Assembly: GCA_913058195.1 (NCBI GenBank)
Contig: CAJXPP010000128.1
Coordinates: 1-6,425 of the forward strand
DNA from: an uncultured Gammaproteobacteria bacterium
GTDB lineage: Bacteria; Pseudomonadota; Gammaproteobacteria; Nitrosococcales; Methylophagaceae
Length of the DNA: 6,425 bases
Reading direction: 5' to 3'
Shown here: positions 1 to 6,377 of the stretch, piece after piece
How positions within the stretch are numbered: position 1 is the first letter of the stretch
Layout of the letters: every line of letters starts with the position of its first letter
The notes under the pieces: model-generated
Database searches by the model: none
What the model was told of the DNA's origin: nothing
Seen by the model: the letters and a program-made list of their open reading frames with translations, nothing else
Translations under genes and position numbers: made by a program

Positions 1-373
1 AATTCACACTCGTCAGGGTTTTCGCTTTGGTAAATTTTACCCCCGTTTTAATGGAGTTATCTAATGCATCTATCCATTCCTCATGATCTTTTTCACGCTG
101 AGCTAGGGTTGTAAGTAACTCAGCTTTACTATCAAAGCCTGATGGAATATCTATACGATGAGCAAAATCAAGTACCGGCACTACGACTCCTTGGAATTTA
201 GTGACACCACAAAAGCCACGTTCCTCAACTGGAAGTTTTTGAATATTTTGTAGGTCCTGCCCTACCATCAATACATTCTCGACCTTAAGACCAAACATCA
301 TATCATTGACGTAAAAAGTAAAAATTTGCCGCTTCTGTTCACTATTGTCATTTATTGTGTGATTCAGCGCCAT
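1..373 (-). CDS. CheW-like/CZB-domain chemotaxis protein, 3' end cut off by window edge
   Basis: My translation from the ATG at 373 gives 124 codons open to the window edge with no stop. Residues 17-74 resemble the first half of a CheW domain: a beta-rich stretch with FGLKVENVLM (27-36), then GVTKFQGVVVPVLDFAHR (56-73), matching the CheW pattern of 'G-hydrophobic-x-x-[FLR]-x-G-x-hydrophobic-VPVhDh'. The second CheW half does not follow. Instead residues 85-124 look like the start of a chemoreceptor zinc-binding (CZB) domain, with H97-x2-W100 as the first zinc-ligand motif and a following 'SIKTG' helix end. The Cys-x-hydrophobic-G-x-W motif and the two later His ligands of CZB would lie just past the edge. 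CheW-like domains dock to CheA and chemoreceptors; CZB domains bind zinc and have been tied to zinc or oxidant sensing in chemoreceptors and diguanylate cyclases. The protein is probably cytoplasmic: no signal peptide or membrane segment is seen. The start is supported by AGAGG at 382-386, eight bases upstream. The family call is by remembered motif; the exact role is unknown. Confidence 0.8.
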   Translation of the reverse strand, partial: MALNHTINDNSEQKRQIFTFYVNDMMFGLKVENVLMVGQDLQNIQKLPVEERGFCGVTKFQGVVVPVLDFAHRIDIPSGFDSKAELLTTLAQREKDHEEWIDALDNSIKTGVKFTKAKTLTSVN

Positions 374-459
374 AGTAAATGCCTCTGTAATTAAGCTTAA
401 TCAGTGAGTTAACCAAATATTAGGCTATCATCATCGAATGATTATTTTATTCGAGCAAT
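374..459 (-). other. Intergenic gap between mqo-like and CheW/CZB genes
   Basis: This 86-base AT-rich gap is the longest non-coding stretch in the window. Reading the minus strand it holds, in order: a 6-bp perfect inverted repeat with a 9-base loop (434-439 with 449-454) that has no following U run and so is not a convincing terminator; a TAATAT hexamer (422-417) that could serve as a -10 element but lacks a good -35 at 16-18 bases; a 12-bp perfect palindrome (390-401); and the AGAGG ribosome binding site of the CheW/CZB gene (386-382). A promoter for the CheW/CZB gene here is plausible but not shown. Confidence 0.4.
390..401. repeat. 12-bp perfect palindrome upstream of CheW/CZB gene
   Basis: ATTAAGCTTAAT is a perfect palindrome lying 17 bases upstream of the CheW/CZB start codon and just before its ribosome binding site. 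It could be an operator for a dimeric regulator, but short AT-rich palindromes also arise by chance in DNA of this composition, and no known operator was recognised. Confidence 0.3.
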
Positions 460-1803
460 TTATAAGCCAGACTTCTTATGCAATGTCCGCTGTAGTTTTT
501 CTTCATCAATATGCACATCTAAATGTTCGATAATAAGACGCATATCTGTTTCAGCATTTACCAGACAACTACTTGCACCTGGTGATGGTGTCATATTGAA
601 AATAATCCCGTTGCCAGGGTTTATTTTTGCTTCACCTAGCATGAGTTTTGACTCTTTTTTATCTATAAGTTGAGGTCTAATCCCACCGAAGCCTTTGGCA
701 AATTCGATATCTTTTAGTTCTAGTGAAGGTACTATTTTCTGTGCTTCTTTCAAAAATAGGCGTCGGCGTAGCCCGGGCACTTCAAACAAGAAGTTCTTGA
801 AAATATATGTGCGTATGTCGCTCACTTTAAATAAGTCCCAAAAGACTTTTAATACATTAGTATCTAGACGTAATACACGTAGAAACTCAAAAAATGTACC
901 TATATTGTATCGCTCTAACAATGGCAGTAATAAGGCCGTTGGTCCGAAGCGAGTCTTCCCCTCAACTAACACATCAGGATCACCGTGTACGGCTGCAAAA
1001 GGAAGTTTATCATTCTGAACCGTATACACCTTACCATTAAGTACTTTAGGCGTGAAATAGAAGCTCCCAGCTACAGGAAGGCATGAAAATTCCAAACCGT
1101 AACCCATTTGCTGAGCTAGTAACAAACTATGACCGCCTGCAGACACAACTACCGTTTGAGATTTAACTATTCTATCTTGGGTTTGAATATGAAAAAGTCC
1201 ATCTTTATAAATAATTTCATTGACATGACTATTCATATTAATCTGTAAGGACTGAATATCAGACTTTTGAGCTTGTGTGATAAATGATTCAGCTAGTTTG
1301 TTAAAATCAACGGCACAGTATTCATCTAATACAGCTAGGGCAATACATTCCTCTGGACGAAACTCATCATTAATAAGCACAACATTAGGTTCAATCTCAG
1401 CAAGCTGTTCTTTTTCTAATAACTGCATTGTTGCAAAGCGTTCGCGAAACAGCTCAAACCGTTGTCGTAATTGTTCACATTCGTCTTCACCAATGCCGAT
1501 AACCATTTTGGGATATTTAAAAATTATCTCATCACGGCTTTCAAGTGACTCAGTATAGTTAACCACCATTTCGGCAGCTGATTTAACCTTACTAGCTTTT
1601 TCTATGCTGTAATTAGTTTCAATGTCGCCACAGTGTAGTGTTTGACTATTGTTTCTGCCATGAGAATTCACTTTCGCCACAGCATCATACTTTTCAATCA
1701 ATATTACATCATTAATATCAGTATATTCAGCGAGCATATAAAGCAATGCTGTACCACACACGCCACCACCAATAATTGCAACTTGATGAATTTGTTCAGA
1801 CAT
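460..1803 (-). CDS. mqo: Malate:quinone oxidoreductase-family FAD-dependent oxidoreductase
   Basis: A 447-residue flavoprotein. An N-terminal FAD-binding Rossmann fold is shown by VAIIGGGVCG (8-17, GxGxxG type) followed by an acidic strand end at LIEKYD (35-40). The segment VNSHGRNNSQTLHCGDIETN (45-64) resembles the conserved region of Mqo, where E. coli has a related 'SSNGWNNAGT' stretch. A second FAD contact is likely at SAGGHS (221-226). The middle has VHGDPDVLVEGKTRFGPTALLLP (starts 272), and the C-terminal FAD part has GFGGIRPQ (371-378) and PSPGASSCLVNA (406-417). Mqo oxidises malate to oxaloacetate and passes electrons to quinone at the inner face of the cytoplasmic membrane. At about 450 residues it matches the short Mqo form known from Helicobacter and Campylobacter rather than the roughly 550-residue E. 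coli form. Residues 300-350 are rich in Phe, Leu and basic residues and may attach it to the membrane (inference). A related 2-hydroxyacid oxidase such as L-2-hydroxyglutarate oxidase is the main alternative. An in-frame TTG at 1815 is possible but the ATG at 1803 is better spaced from the ribosome binding site. Confidence 0.75.
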   Translation of the reverse strand: MSEQIHQVAIIGGGVCGTALLYMLAEYTDINDVILIEKYDAVAKVNSHGRNNSQTLHCGDIETNYSIEKASKVKSAAEMVVNYTESLESRDEIIFKYPKMVIGIGEDECEQLRQRFELFRERFATMQLLEKEQLAEIEPNVVLINDEFRPEECIALAVLDEYCAVDFNKLAESFITQAQKSDIQSLQINMNSHVNEIIYKDGLFHIQTQDRIVKSQTVVVSAGGHSLLLAQQMGYGLEFSCLPVAGSFYFTPKVLNGKVYTVQNDKLPFAAVHGDPDVLVEGKTRFGPTALLLPLLERYNIGTFFEFLRVLRLDTNVLKVFWDLFKVSDIRTYIFKNFLFEVPGLRRRLFLKEAQKIVPSLELKDIEFAKGFGGIRPQLIDKKESKLMLGEAKINPGNGIIFNMTPSPGASSCLVNAETDMRLIIEHLDVHIDEEKLQRTLHKKSGL

Positions 1804-1809
1804 ATTAGA

Positions 1810-1815
1810 TCTCAA
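1810..1815 (-). promoter_or_regulatory. Ribosome binding site for mqo-like gene
   Basis: The minus strand reads TTGAGA six bases before the ATG at 1803. The GAGA core is a moderate Shine-Dalgarno match. Because the alternative TTG start (1815-1813) overlaps this element, and has only an A-run before it, the ATG at 1803 is preferred. Confidence 0.5.
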
Positions 1816-1844
1816 CTTTTTTTATAAGTTAGGTGAAATGATAT

Positions 1845-2732
1845 TTATTTTATTTCAGGTAGGGATAAAATCACACCACCTGCATCACCTGAAAATAAGG
1901 TTTGTGGATACTTACCATTCCATCGTTGCACACTATTGTACTTGATTAACTCAGTGGTAACTGACAGGGCAAGTACTTTATTTGCATTGGCTTGAGCTTC
2001 TGCTTCTTTTAATATTCGATAGGCTTCGGCATCAGCTTGTGTACGTTTTGCATTCGCATCAGATACTGCTGCTTGCTCTCTGGCCTCTGCTTGCTTAACC
2101 TGTTGCTGAGCTTGTTGTTCAACAATTTTTAACTGTGCTTTTTCACGTTCTAATTGCTCTTGACGCTCTTTAGTTTGAATGACAGCGCTTGTAACTACCT
2201 GGGGTAGTGTAATATCTCGAAATAAAACAGCCTCAACGATAACCCCCTTTTTTTCAAGATAGGATCTTAAACCATCTTCCATATATAGCTGCAATTCTTG
2301 TTGTACAGAATCGATGTAAAAGTCTTGTGATTGCGACACTGTCTTACCTGCCTCACGTAATAAAGACCTAACTTTTGGCGTAATATGCTTAGTCACTACA
2401 TCCTCTAAATTACCCGTTTCTTGGAATATCTTAGGTGTTCGGGCACCATCAATACGAAATGTCACTGAAATATCCATCGACGTTTTAAGTTTATCTTGAG
2501 ATGGCACTTGCACCTTATCCCAAGTGTATGTCAGTTGACGTAAATCAAACACGTGAAATGACAATAATGGATTTACAATATGAAAACCTTCGCCATAGGC
2601 TTTAGAGCTAACATTACCAAATAGTGTTGCGACTTTATTGTGGCCTGCTTTCACAGTGATATATGAATTCATAGCGATAAGTAATACGATAATGGCTATA
2701 ATCGCTGCTATTGGAGCTTGTGTTTTATTCAT
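1845..2732 (-). CDS. SPFH/prohibitin-family (Band 7) membrane protein
   Basis: A 295-residue protein. Residues 7-24 form one hydrophobic segment (PIAAIIAIIVLLIA, then polar), read as a single N-terminal membrane anchor. Residues about 25-190 form the SPFH/Band 7 domain: ITVKAGHNKVATLFGNV (25-41), GEGFHIVNP (47-55), the beta strand TSMDISVTFRID (84-95), and the helix-strand unit ending VEAVLFRDITLP (166-177). Residues about 184-256 are rich in Gln, Glu, Lys and Ala with few helix breakers and should be a long coiled coil, as in prohibitins, HflK/HflC and stomatins. The tail has VQRWNGKYPQTLFSG (268-282), like the 'W-[DN]-G-K-x-P' tail of prohibitins. Such proteins form large ring or cage assemblies at the membrane and often modulate the FtsH protease or membrane domains; which applies here is unknown. 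It is not paired with a second SPFH gene as hflK and hflC are. Its start codon overlaps the folC stop by one base (TAATG), so translation is probably coupled to folC. Confidence 0.88.
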   Translation of the reverse strand: MNKTQAPIAAIIAIIVLLIAMNSYITVKAGHNKVATLFGNVSSKAYGEGFHIVNPLLSFHVFDLRQLTYTWDKVQVPSQDKLKTSMDISVTFRIDGARTPKIFQETGNLEDVVTKHITPKVRSLLREAGKTVSQSQDFYIDSVQQELQLYMEDGLRSYLEKKGVIVEAVLFRDITLPQVVTSAVIQTKERQEQLEREKAQLKIVEQQAQQQVKQAEAREQAAVSDANAKRTQADAEAYRILKEAEAQANANKVLALSVTTELIKYNSVQRWNGKYPQTLFSGDAGGVILSLPEIK

Positions 2733-4006
2733 TATTTTCCCTTATTCTGGATTCGTATGGCTGCTTCAACAGTATGAAATGAGCCAAAGACTAAAACGCG
2801 ATCACCTGTTACTGCATCGCTCATCGCTTGCTCGTATGCCGACGCAATATCGTCAAACTTTATTATAGAGTCTACATCAACTGAAGTACTAATATGCTCG
2901 GCTAAATCAATTGATGACATACCTCTATCACCGTCTAAACTAGCTACAAACCATTTATCAATCGATTTAGATAAGGTAGCACCGACACCACTGGCATCTT
3001 TATCATTAAGCATAGCAACGATTGCAAAGGTTCTTCCTTGAGCAGGTATTTCAGCAAGCAATGCTACTAAGTTTTTTGCCCCTTGCAGATTATGTGTAAC
3101 GTCAAGAATAAGCTCAACATCACCTAAAATGCGTTGAAACCTACCTGCTAGTTCAACATGTTTTAAACCCTGTCTGATCGCATGATCTGAAACACTGTAT
3201 TTTTGTGGGTCTAGTAATGAAATCACTTGCAAAACAGCTGCAGAATTTTGGAGTTGATATTGTCCTTCTAAAGCAGGATAAGGCAAGTTTAATCGCTTAA
3301 CGTTATCATTTGACCAATCCCACTCCTTTTCTCTTTGTTTAATCTGAAAATCTTTAGCTGTTTGATATAAATCTGAGCCTAATGCTGAAGCATGCTGCAA
3401 AACACTTTTTGGAGGGGACTCTGAACATACAACTGGATTTTTTTGAGTAATGATCCCTGCTTTTTCAAAACCAATTTTCTCTCGCGTGTCGCCTAACCAA
3501 TTAATATGGTCTAAGCTGATAGGCGTTATCAACGCTATATCCGTATCAAATAAATTGACCGCATCTAAACGTCCTCCCATACCCACTTCTAGAATAGCGA
3601 TATCAACTTCTTGCTGCTCAAAAATGCGTATAGCAGCCAAAGTAGCAAATTCAAAATAGGTAAGCGACACGTCTCCTCTAGCGAGATCAATATCATTAAA
3701 CGCATCACAGATATCTTTATCCGATACTGGTTTAGCATTGATACAAATACGCTCGTTATAACTTAAAATATGCGGAGAAGTATAGGTACCTATTTTATAG
3801 CCAGCATGGCGCAAAATAGATTCAAGCAAGGCAACAGATGAGCCTTTGCCATTGGTGCCAGCAACAGTAACAACTGTAAAAGGTAAGGTTGAGCTTCCCG
3901 CTAAACATTCCCATACTCGAGAAATTCTATCTAAACCAGGATCTACTTCAGTAAAATGAAGTGTCTCTTGCCAGTTTAGCCATTCAGGCAGCGTTTTAAA
4001 TCGCAC
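2732..4006 (-). CDS. folC: Bifunctional dihydrofolate synthase/folylpolyglutamate synthase
   Basis: A 424-residue Mur-ligase-family protein, the usual FolC length. It joins L-glutamate to dihydropteroate to make dihydrofolate and then adds further glutamates to reduced folates, using ATP, in the cytoplasm. The ATP P-loop is GTNGKGS (50-56). Other family motifs are YTSPHI (75-80), EVGMGGRLDAVN (140-151), DHINWLGDT (166-174) and FEKAGI (180-185), where K182 matches the lysine carbamylated in the E. coli enzyme. LEGQYQLQNSA (246-256) and AGRFQ (287-291) follow. The C-terminal domain motif reads DVTHN (302-306); the family form is usually D-x-A-H-N-P, so Ala to Thr and Pro to Leu are changes, but His and Asn are kept. 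The start is GTG (4006), 20 bases after the accD stop, with only a weak AAGA ribosome-binding match. There is a stop codon four codons upstream, so no longer protein is possible. The gene follows accD as in many gammaproteobacteria. Confidence 0.96.
   Translation of the reverse strand: MRFKTLPEWLNWQETLHFTEVDPGLDRISRVWECLAGSSTLPFTVVTVAGTNGKGSSVALLESILRHAGYKIGTYTSPHILSYNERICINAKPVSDKDICDAFNDIDLARGDVSLTYFEFATLAAIRIFEQQEVDIAILEVGMGGRLDAVNLFDTDIALITPISLDHINWLGDTREKIGFEKAGIITQKNPVVCSESPPKSVLQHASALGSDLYQTAKDFQIKQREKEWDWSNDNVKRLNLPYPALEGQYQLQNSAAVLQVISLLDPQKYSVSDHAIRQGLKHVELAGRFQRILGDVELILDVTHNLQGAKNLVALLAEIPAQGRTFAIVAMLNDKDASGVGATLSKSIDKWFVASLDGDRGMSSIDLAEHISTSVDVDSIIKFDDIASAYEQAMSDAVTGDRVLVFGSFHTVEAAIRIQNKGK
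2738..2743 (-). promoter_or_regulatory. Ribosome binding site of SPFH gene, inside the folC 3' end
   Basis: The minus strand reads AAGGGA five bases before the ATG at 2732. It lies within the last codons of folC, so ribosomes ending folC can restart on the SPFH gene. It is one of the better Shine-Dalgarno matches in the window and supports the ATG at 2732 as the true start. Confidence 0.7.
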
Positions 4007-4026
4007 TATATAATCTTATATTGTTA

Positions 4027-4884
4027 TTAAGCTGCTGTTTTATTTTGCAATATAGAGAGCATATTAGTTAAACGATCACGCATTTCACGACGGTCAATAA
4101 TCATATCAACAGCGCCATGTTCTACCAAAAACTCACTACGTTGGAAACCTTCTGGTAATGTTTCTCGAACTGTTTGCTCAATAACACGAGGGCCAGCAAA
4201 ACCGATTAATGCTTTAGGCTCGGCAACATTAATATCACCCAACATTGCTAAACTTGCTGATACACCACCCATTGTTGGGTCTGTCAACACGGAAACAAAT
4301 GGCACACCTTCTTTACTAAGTTGAGCTAAAATCGTACTGGTTTTGGCCATTTGCATTAAAGAGAATAATCCCTCTTGCATACGAGCGCCACCACTAGCAG
4401 AAAAGCAAATCAATGGTAACTTCTTCTCTAAGGCAACTCTGGCAGCACGAACGAATTTTTCGCCTACTACCGCCCCCATTGAGCCACCCATAAAGCTAAA
4501 GTCAAATGAAACCGCTATAACTGGAAGTTGATTAATCGTTCCTTCCATTGCAAGTAAGGCGTCATTTTCACCGGTCTTTTTTTGAGCTTGTACTATGCGA
4601 TCTTTATATTTTTTACTATCTTTAAACTTAAGCGTATCAACAGGCTTAACATCAGCTGCTATTTCATTACGCTCACCTTCATCTAAAAAGCTTTCTAAGC
4701 GTGTTCGAGCATTAATGCGTTGATGATGATCACATTTAGGGCAAACATGTAAATTACGTTCTAGCTCTGCTCTGTACAAGACGCTATCGCAAGCAGGACA
4801 TTTACACCAAACACCTTCTGGTACTGAACGGTTACGCACAGTAGTACGAATTTTTGAAGGAAGTATTTTTTCTAACCAGCTCAT
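4027..4884 (-). CDS. accD: Acetyl-CoA carboxylase carboxyltransferase, beta subunit
   Basis: A 285-residue protein that, with AccA, forms the carboxyltransferase moving CO2 from carboxybiotin on AccB to acetyl-CoA, giving malonyl-CoA for fatty acid synthesis in the cytoplasm. The N-terminal zinc ribbon has C29-x2-C32 and C48-x2-C51, around the conserved LYRAELERNL (36-45); an additional Cys at 27 sits just before it. The crotonase-like carboxyltransferase domain follows, with FMGGSMG (131-137), SASGGARMQEG (162-172), DPTMGGVSAS (202-211), GFAGPRVI (228-235) and HGAVDMII (256-263). It is slightly shorter than E. coli AccD (304 residues), mainly at the C terminus, which is usual among relatives. 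The ATG at 4884 has AGGT eight bases upstream and lies 18 bases from the trpA stop. accA, accB and accC are not in the window. Confidence 0.98.
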   Translation of the reverse strand: MSWLEKILPSKIRTTVRNRSVPEGVWCKCPACDSVLYRAELERNLHVCPKCDHHQRINARTRLESFLDEGERNEIAADVKPVDTLKFKDSKKYKDRIVQAQKKTGENDALLAMEGTINQLPVIAVSFDFSFMGGSMGAVVGEKFVRAARVALEKKLPLICFSASGGARMQEGLFSLMQMAKTSTILAQLSKEGVPFVSVLTDPTMGGVSASLAMLGDINVAEPKALIGFAGPRVIEQTVRETLPEGFQRSEFLVEHGAVDMIIDRREMRDRLTNMLSILQNKTAA

Positions 4885-4902
4885 AGTGTTTACCTATTTT
4901 TA

Positions 4903-5721
4903 TTATTTAGACATATCGCGTGCATTAATTGCATAACGCATTTCAGCAAGCAAGGCTCCTAATGCAGCTGGCAGTTCTTCCGGCTTATCTGCATGCTCCT
5001 CTATGCATCGTACTAATGTACTACCTACTACAACAGCATCGGCTACTTCTGATACAGCTGCTGCTGATTTACCATCTCTTATACCGAAACCCACACCTAA
5101 CGGCAAATCGGTACATTGTCTTAATAAGGCCATTTTATCAGCAACTTCAGCAACATCAAGTTCTGCTGTACCTGTTACCCCTTTGATGGAAACATAATAT
5201 ATGAAGCCGCGTGCGTGTTTAGCTATCTGTTCCATTCGTTCAACTGAAGTTGTAGGTGCGACAAGGAAAATAGTATCTATGTCCTTGGCGTTCATAATAA
5301 GCAAGAATTCTTCCGATTCTTCTGGTGGCATATCTACCGTTAATACGCCATCAACACCCACTTCTTGTGCCTTATCAGCAAAAGATTGATACCCCATTGC
5401 TTCAAGTGGGTTGGCATAACCCATCAATACGATTGGTGTTTCCTTATCCTTCTCTCTGAATTGGCTAACCATATCCAGTACATCGTGTATTGACACGTCA
5501 TTTTTTAATGCGCGTTCACAGGCCTTTTGTATAACAGGTCCATCTGACATTGGGTCAGAAAATGGAATTCCCAACTCTAAAATGTCAGCGCCTGCATCAA
5601 CTAATGCATGTAACATTGGTACGGTTACCCACGGTTCAGGATCACCCGCTGTAATATACGTGATCAGTGCAGTTTGACCATCAGCCTTTAATTTCTCAAA
5701 ACACCCTTTTATACGACTCAT
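4903..5721 (-). CDS. trpA: Tryptophan synthase alpha subunit
   Basis: A 272-residue TIM-barrel protein that cleaves indole-3-glycerol phosphate to indole and glyceraldehyde 3-phosphate and channels the indole to TrpB in the alpha2-beta2 complex. The two catalytic acids fall at the same positions as in the enteric enzymes: E49 in LELGIPFSDP (48-57) and D60 in SDGP (59-62). The phosphate-binding and loop motifs are GYANP (101-105), GVTGT (181-185), LGVGFGI (208-214) and VVGSTLV (231-237). Length is close to E. coli TrpA (268). The frame also opens at a TTG two codons earlier (5727), but the ATG at 5721 has AGAGG at a spacing of six and gives the usual N terminus. It lies nine bases after the trpB stop, so the two are almost certainly co-translated. 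Confidence 0.98.
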   Translation of the reverse strand: MSRIKGCFEKLKADGQTALITYITAGDPEPWVTVPMLHALVDAGADILELGIPFSDPMSDGPVIQKACERALKNDVSIHDVLDMVSQFREKDKETPIVLMGYANPLEAMGYQSFADKAQEVGVDGVLTVDMPPEESEEFLLIMNAKDIDTIFLVAPTTSVERMEQIAKHARGFIYYVSIKGVTGTAELDVAEVADKMALLRQCTDLPLGVGFGIRDGKSAAAVSEVADAVVVGSTLVRCIEEHADKPEELPAALGALLAEMRYAINARDMSK

Positions 5722-5727
5722 GATCAA

Positions 5728-5732
5728 CCTCT
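5728..5732 (-). promoter_or_regulatory. Ribosome binding site of trpA, overlapping the trpB stop
   Basis: The minus strand reads AGAGG six bases before the trpA ATG at 5721; its first two bases are the last two of the trpB TAG stop. It decides in favour of the ATG over the TTG at 5727, which would sit directly against it. Confidence 0.65.
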
Positions 5733-6377
5733 AAAATTTTAAACCAGCCATTTCGGCAACTGTATGCATATCTTTATCACCACGACCTGATAGATTAACT
5801 ACCAGTATTTGTTCTGGCGCCATAACGGGTGCAAGCTTAGTCACATAAGCTAATGCATGACTAGTCTCCAGTGCTGGGATAATACCTTCAATTCGAGTCA
5901 AATCATGAAATGCTTGCAGCGCTTCATCGTCTGTAACAGATACATAGTTAGCGCGACCCAAATCTTTTAACAAGGCATGTTCCGGTCCAACCCCAGGGTA
6001 ATCAAGCCCTGCAGAAATTGAGTGAGTTTCGATTATTTGGCCATTTTCATCTTGCATTAAATACGTTCTATTACCATGTAATACACCCGGCGTTCCTGCA
6101 GATAAGGGGGCAGAATGTTTACCTGTATCAATGCCATGCCCAGCACCTTCCACACCATAGAGCTCAACACTGCTATCTTCAATAAATGGATGGAATAAAC
6201 CGATTGCATTCGAACCACCACCAATGCAAGCAATAAGTGCATCAGGTAATTTTCCTGTTTTCTCAAGAATTTGTGCCCGTGCTTCACGACCAATGATAGT
6301 TTGAAAGTCACGAACCATTTCAGGATATGGGTGTGGCCCAGCTACAGTCCCAATGATATAAAACGTATCATCAACAT
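5731..6377 (-). CDS. trpB: Tryptophan synthase beta subunit, 5' end missing (assembly edge)
   Basis: About the last 215 residues of a protein normally near 400, truncated where the sequence meets the adapter. TrpB is the PLP enzyme that joins indole to L-serine to make tryptophan. My translation upstream of the first Met (6318) continues as TrpB: IIGTVAGPHPYPE is encoded at about 6357-6319 and joins directly to MVRDFQ, the usual TrpB context. Visible family motifs are the PLP phosphate-binding GGGSNAIG, GVEGAGHGIDTGKHSAPL, SISAGLDYPGVGPEHA, ETSHALA and LSGRGDKD. The PLP lysine (K87 in Salmonella) and the catalytic Glu (E109) lie in the missing part. The gene ends in TAG nine bases before trpA. 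The break is technical, not a pseudogene: no disruption is seen in the genomic part. Confidence 0.97.

Noticed and set aside
1..5. AATTC at the very start as an EcoRI cloning junction
   Set aside because: A five-base match is common by chance, the frame of the CheW/CZB gene runs to the edge, and the other end shows a shotgun Nextera library, not a cloned insert.
425..449. Flagellar sigma-28-like promoter (TAAA then GATGATAG on the minus strand) for the CheW/CZB gene
   Set aside because: The downstream element matches GCCGATAA at only five of eight positions and the spacer is 13 rather than about 15 bases.
434..454. Inverted repeat (6-bp arms, 9-base loop) after the mqo-like gene as a terminator
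   Set aside because: The stem is short with only two G-C pairs and no U run follows on the minus strand.
695..1018. Open frame of about 107 codons on the plus strand within the mqo-like gene, with others at 1277-1558 and 1642-1827
   Set aside because: They lie antisense to a clear flavoprotein gene, are Ser/Asn/Arg-rich as expected of a shadow frame, and show no family motif.
1814..1830. AACTT/AAGTT inverted repeat with a 7-base loop between the SPFH and mqo-like genes
   Set aside because: The arms are five A/T-rich base pairs, and the minus strand has an A run in the loop and no U run afterwards, so it is not a terminator for these genes.
4929..5197. Overlapping plus-strand open frames opposite trpA, and others opposite folC (2638-2868, 3450-3659) and accD (4343-4531)
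   Set aside because: Each is antisense to a strongly conserved gene and has low-complexity, motif-free translation.
6057..6311. A second minus-strand open frame of 84 codons inside trpB
   Set aside because: It is a shifted frame of trpB; the trpB frame carries all conserved motifs across the same bases.
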